Shown here piece after piece: positions 60,861 to 64,000 of a stretch of 64,000 bases of DNA (position 1 is the stretch's first letter; each line of letters begins with the position of its first letter). The notes under the pieces were generated by a model. It saw only the letters and a list, made by a program, of their open reading frames with translations, ran no database searches and had not been told where the DNA came from. The translations under genes were made by a program, and so were the position numbers. This DNA comes from CAVSRC01 sp963785065 (GTDB lineage: Bacteria; Pseudomonadota; Alphaproteobacteria; Rhizobiales; Kaistiaceae), in the NCBI GenBank assembly GCA_963785065.1, contig CAWATX010000004.1:868001-932000 (forward strand). The letters run 5' to 3'.

Positions 60861-62024
60861 ATGGCAACAATCGAACTCATTGGTGTGCGCAAGCGGTTCG
60901 CGCGTACTCCTGGAAAAGGCGCGGTGCTCAGCGATGTGCTCCCGCCCCTTGCCGCACTGAGTAGGCGCTCCGATAGCGATCCGTCCGCGCCAGCGGGCGA
61001 AGCGCGCCCGACCCGCCAGTTCGCGCTGGCGGTCGATCTCACGGTTCGGGAAGGAGAGACGCTGGTCGTTCTCGGCCCCTCCGGCTGCGGCAAGACGACC
61101 CTCCTGAAGCTCGTGTCGGGCCTCGAAAAACCCGACGAGGGCGACATCCTCTATGACGGCCGAGACGTAGCCGATGTCCCGCCCGGCGGGCGCCATATCG
61201 GCATGGTCTTCCAGAACTACGCCCTCTTCCCGAACTACACGTCGAAGTCGAACATCCTCTCCTATTTCCTCTTCCGGCCGCGCACGCCCGAGCTGAACGA
61301 GGAGGCGAGGATTCGATTCCAGCGGACGAGCGATCTTCTGGGGGTGGAGATCGAATACCTGCTCGATCGCATGCCCAACGGCCTGTCAGGCGGCGAGAAG
61401 CAGCGCGTGGCGCTGGGGCGCTGCATCACCCGCGATCCGGCCGTGTTCCTGCTCGATGAGCCTTTCGCCAATCTCGATCAGCAGCTGCGCGAACGCTACC
61501 GGGTGAACCTGAGGAGGCTGTTGCTGGAGTTCGGAGTCACCACGATCTACGTGACCCACGATCAGCAGGAAGCTCTGGTGCTGGCCGACAGGATCGCGGT
61601 GATGGATCGCGGGTCGATCGTGCAGACGGGTGTCTACCACCATCTCTATGCGACGCCGGTGAACCTGTTCGTCGCCTCGTTCTTCAATCCCGATCCGGCT
61701 ACCCCGGCCATCAACGTGTTCGAGGGATCATCGGTCTCTCCGGCCCTGGGCGGCAAGCTGGTGGGCGTGCGCCCCGAGGACATCTCCCTCGGCCCCGACG
61801 GGTACGGCATCGAGGCGGCTGTCAAGGACCTCATGTCGATTCCGACCCGGGAAGATCTGGTGGCCACGTTCTCTGCCGAAGGCGAAGAGTTCCACGCCCG
61901 CCTGCCCGAGATCGGCGCGCCAGAAATCGGTCGGGTCGTCCGCCTGAAATTCGATCGCCTGCATCTCTTCGATGCGGCGTCCGGCAGCCGGGTCGACACG
62001 ATCGAAGGTTCCATGGCCCGATAG
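60861..62024 (+). CDS. Orphan ABC transporter ATP-binding protein (CUT1/spermidine-type)
   Basis: A 387-residue cytosolic ATPase. Walker A GPSGCGKTT (72-80), Q-loop FQNYALFPNYT, signature LSGGEKQR (from 175), Walker B FLLDEPFANLD (Asp199, Glu200), H-loop THDQQEA, and a TOBE-like C-terminal region (LVGVRPEDISLGPDG). An unusual 30-residue insert rich in Arg/Ser/Pro (about residues 28-52) precedes Walker A. No permease or binding-protein gene is near, so its partners must be elsewhere. The gene lies inside a 40-bp direct repeat, which indicates insertion. Confidence 0.92.
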   Translation: MATIELIGVRKRFARTPGKGAVLSDVLPPLAALSRRSDSDPSAPAGEARPTRQFALAVDLTVREGETLVVLGPSGCGKTTLLKLVSGLEKPDEGDILYDGRDVADVPPGGRHIGMVFQNYALFPNYTSKSNILSYFLFRPRTPELNEEARIRFQRTSDLLGVEIEYLLDRMPNGLSGGEKQRVALGRCITRDPAVFLLDEPFANLDQQLRERYRVNLRRLLLEFGVTTIYVTHDQQEALVLADRIAVMDRGSIVQTGVYHHLYATPVNLFVASFFNPDPATPAINVFEGSSVSPALGGKLVGVRPEDISLGPDGYGIEAAVKDLMSIPTREDLVATFSAEGEEFHARLPEIGAPEIGRVVRLKFDRLHLFDAASGSRVDTIEGSMAR

Positions 62025-62035
62025 GCCGGGATTGT

Positions 62036-63082
62036 TCAAGAGCTTGGCGCGTTTAGCGGCTGTCCCTGACGAAGCGATTCAACCAGTCCGGCGACCGGCC
62101 GGACGGCGCCGACGGTGACGCCGCGGCGGGAGAGCACCGGCGGCGACAGGCGCTGGCCCAGCCAAGCGCGTTCGGCTTCGCTCATCGGCAAGAGCGCGTC
62201 GATCACCGCCGCCATCGTGGTTTCCGCAGCGCGCGTTCCGCCGTCATCGCATTTGAGGGCGATGCCCAGCCCGAGTTCCGGGATGGCTCCGCAGAAGACG
62301 CCCTCGGCGCCGGTCTTGACGAAGACGCGGCCGGGCAAGGCCGTCATCACCTCGGTGCAGAAACGCTCCGTGCCGGCGACCATGTAGGGCTCAGCCATGC
62401 AGGCAGCGGCCAGGCTGCGCGCGGCAGCGGCGCGCGCCGGCGACAGGCCCTCGCCGGTGATGAAGCGGGCAAAGGCCAGCGCCAGCCTGTCGATCGGGAT
62501 CGCGTAGGTCGGGATCGAGCAGCCGTCCGTGCCGCGTACCTCGGCCCCTAGGCTTTCGCCGGTCATCTCGGCGAGCGTCGCCGTGATCTCGCGCATCGCT
62601 GGATGGTCAGGCAAAACGTATCCCTTGGGGTCGAGACCGCGATGGCAGGCGAGGCAGATGAAGCCGGCATGCTTGCCGGAGCAGTTGTTGTGGAGCTGGT
62701 TCGGCTCAAGCCCGGCGCGGACGAGCGCCTCGGCGGCGCCGCGCAACCCCGGCACCTGGCAGCCGCATTCGAGATCGGCCTCGCCCCTGCCCGCCTTGGC
62801 GAGCATGGCCGCAGCCGTGGCCACATGGCGCGGCTCGCCATTGTGCGACGAACAGGCGAGCGCCAGCTCGGCATTGCCGAAGCCGTAGTGGTCGGCGGCG
62901 CCGCTTTCGACCAGCGGCAGGGCCTGCAGCGCCTTGACCGCCGAGCGCGGAAAGACTCGCCGCCCGACATCGCCGATTGTCGCCCGCACCTGCCCTTTGG
63001 CATCGACCACGGCAATGGCGCCACGGTGGGCGCTCTCCACCAGGGTGCCGCGGGTGACTTCGACCAGGATGGGGTTGCTCAT
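62036..63082 (-). CDS. Rhizobial-type L-asparaginase (asparaginase II family, PF06089)
   Basis: A 348-residue enzyme of the Rhizobium etli asparaginase II type, unrelated to E. coli asparaginases. Typical motifs are CSSHNGEPRHVA, QLHNNCSGKHAGFICLACHR with the SGKH catalytic segment, and RGTDGCSIPTYAIP. It hydrolyses asparagine to aspartate and ammonia. The last ten residues (QGQPLNAPSS) differ from the duplicated end at 60750-60812, so the gene's 3' end was exchanged. Its ATG overlaps the aminotransferase stop by 4 bp. Confidence 0.92.
   Translation of the reverse strand: MSNPILVEVTRGTLVESAHRGAIAVVDAKGQVRATIGDVGRRVFPRSAVKALQALPLVESGAADHYGFGNAELALACSSHNGEPRHVATAAAMLAKAGRGEADLECGCQVPGLRGAAEALVRAGLEPNQLHNNCSGKHAGFICLACHRGLDPKGYVLPDHPAMREITATLAEMTGESLGAEVRGTDGCSIPTYAIPIDRLALAFARFITGEGLSPARAAAARSLAAACMAEPYMVAGTERFCTEVMTALPGRVFVKTGAEGVFCGAIPELGLGIALKCDDGGTRAAETTMAAVIDALLPMSEAERAWLGQRLSPPVLSRRGVTVGAVRPVAGLVESLRQGQPLNAPSS
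62070..62109. repeat. 40-bp direct repeat, copy B
   Basis: This block begins CGAAGCGATTCAACCAGTCC and ends CCGGACGGCGC. It matches 60773-60812 with a single difference (G for C at 62093). It lies within the coding end of the asparaginase. The two copies are 1,297 bp apart and bracket the ABC ATPase gene. Confidence 0.9.
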
Positions 63083-64000
63083 GGGCGTGGCGATTTTTCG
63101 AGCCATGCCGCCAGACGTTCGACGGCGGACTCCAGAATCGCATCCTGCTTGGAAAAGCAGAAGCGGACGAAATGGCGCGGGCCTTCGGCATCGTAAAAGG
63201 CCGACATGGGCACCGCGGCGACGCCGGCCTCGACCGTCATGCGCTTGCACAGCTCGGCGTCGTCCGAGTTGAGGCGGAGCGGCGCGACGTCGGCAGTGAT
63301 GAAATAGGTGCCGGCGCAGGGCGCAGGCGCAAAGCCGAGTTCGGCGAGGTCGGCGGCAAAGCGGTCGCGCTTCTTCTCCAGTTCGCCCGACAGGCTCTCG
63401 TAGTAATCGTCGTCCTTGGCAAGCCCGAAGGCCACCGCCTTCTGCAGGTTGGGGGGCGTGGTGAAGGTGGTGAACTGGTGCGCCTTGGTGATCGGATCGA
63501 GGAGCAGCGGCGGCGCGGTGACATAGCCGATCTTCCAGCCGGTGAGCGAGAAGGTCTTCCCTGCCGAGCCGATGCGCACCGTGCGCTCGCGCATGTCCGG
63601 CAGCGTCATCAGCGGAATATGGCGGGCACCGTCGAACAGGATGTGCTCATAGACTTCGTCGCAGATGGCGATGGCGTCACGGGCGATGCAGAGATCGGCG
63701 ATGAGCGCCAGCTCTTCGCGCTTGAAGACCTTGGCCGCCGGGTTCATCGGATTGTTGAGGAGGATCGCCTTGGTCTTCGGGGAGAAGGCGGCGGCGAGCG
63801 CCTCGGCATCGAGCGTCCAGTCCGGCGGGGTCAGGCGCACCAGACGCGGGATGCCGCCCGCGCGGCGGACCAGCGGCAGGTAGCAGTCGTAAAGCGGCTC
63901 GATCAGCACGACCTCGTCGCCGGGCACGATCAGCCCGGCCATGCAGTCGGAGAGCGCCTCGGTGGCACCTGAGGTGACCAGCACCTCATGCTGCCAGTCG
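63079..64000 (-). CDS. Aminotransferase class I/II, PLP-dependent, partial
   Basis: The frame is open to the right edge, so the N-terminus is missing; 306 residues are visible. HEVLVTSGATEALSDCMAGL, LNNPMNPAAKVFKREELALI, CDEVYEHILFDGARH and the PLP-lysine segment GSAGKTFSLTGWKIGY identify a fold-type I aminotransferase of the kynurenine/methionine aminotransferase (YbdL/KAT) group. RFCFSK near the end has the substrate-binding Arg. The stop overlaps the asparaginase ATG, so the two are co-transcribed and both handle amino acid nitrogen. Confidence 0.93.
   Translation of the reverse strand, partial: DWQHEVLVTSGATEALSDCMAGLIVPGDEVVLIEPLYDCYLPLVRRAGGIPRLVRLTPPDWTLDAEALAAAFSPKTKAILLNNPMNPAAKVFKREELALIADLCIARDAIAICDEVYEHILFDGARHIPLMTLPDMRERTVRIGSAGKTFSLTGWKIGYVTAPPLLLDPITKAHQFTTFTTPPNLQKAVAFGLAKDDDYYESLSGELEKKRDRFAADLAELGFAPAPCAGTYFITADVAPLRLNSDDAELCKRMTVEAGVAAVPMSAFYDAEGPRHFVRFCFSKQDAILESAVERLAAWLEKSPRP

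Noticed and set aside
1..64000. tRNA, rRNA or CRISPR arrays
   Set aside because: No cloverleaf-like sequence with a clear T-loop, no rRNA-like stretch and no regularly spaced repeats were seen on reading; a covariance-model scan would settle tRNAs.

Overview
The window is about 64 kb of GC-rich chromosomal DNA from an alphaproteobacterium, most probably a member of the Hyphomicrobiales (Rhizobiales). This rests on the gene families present: a MucR/Ros zinc-finger regulator, a gene-transfer-agent (GTA) type tail cluster, DUF1491, DUF5330, DUF6456 and DUF2336 proteins, a TIGR03808 Tat-exported repetitive protein, a rhizobial-type asparaginase and an Mrp-type antiporter operon. I see no rRNA, tRNA or CRISPR array. 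Genus cannot be fixed from the sequence alone.

Layout. 1-9.95 kb: a GTA/prophage-like module on the minus strand (homologues of RcGTA g15 down to g6, then a terminase fragment). It is interrupted by a pyrophosphatase gene, and by a DUF423 plus aldo/keto reductase pair sitting where portal, protease and capsid genes would be expected. 9.95-11.35 kb: a small accessory island. 11.8-25.5 kb: core genes. These are YcgN, a complete glycine-betaine/choline-type ABC importer (permease-ATPase-permease-binding protein), an L,D-transpeptidase, a class A penicillin-binding protein, a DUF1214/DUF1254 pair, DUF2336, DUF1491, a peptidoglycan-binding protein, SufE and a DnaA-domain-IV/DUF6456 pair. 25.56-30.11 kb: a second accessory island with unknown genes, a zincin-like protein, a frameshifted IS1595-type transposase and an ISL3-type insertion sequence with target duplication. 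30.2-38.7 kb: mucR and a ten-gene Mrp-like cation/proton antiporter operon with three NuoL/M/N-like subunits. 38.9-54.7 kb: oligopeptidase B, an ABC-2 permease remnant, a TadG-like von Willebrand protein, a CPA2 antiporter, superoxide dismutase, a HerA-like ATPase, cytochrome c', an M20 peptidase, a LuxR-type regulator and methylmalonyl-CoA mutase (small and large subunits). 55.0-59.2 kb: a ferrous-iron uptake operon efeU-efeO-efeB plus a second M75 (EfeM-like) protein. 59.4-64 kb: TIGR03808 protein, an orphan ABC ATPase bounded by a 40-bp direct repeat, asparaginase and an aminotransferase that runs off the window.

The most unusual signal is shared by the two accessory islands. Each has the same frame: a 38-bp conserved end followed by a short MTKQ-type coding start, then a cargo gene of 200-234 codons on the opposite strand, then a small basic protein gene whose start codon overlaps the cargo start codon in a CATG. 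The frame is homologous between islands while the cargo genes show no resemblance that I can see. A third copy of the 38-bp end lies in inverted orientation at the far side of the second island. This looks like a cargo-swapping cassette. Its mobility and function are inferred, not shown.

The genes suggest a cell coping with osmotic, ionic, iron and oxidative stress (betaine importer, Mrp and CPA2 antiporters, EfeUOB, SodB), with B12-dependent propionyl-CoA metabolism, a worn-down GTA module and recent transposon activity.
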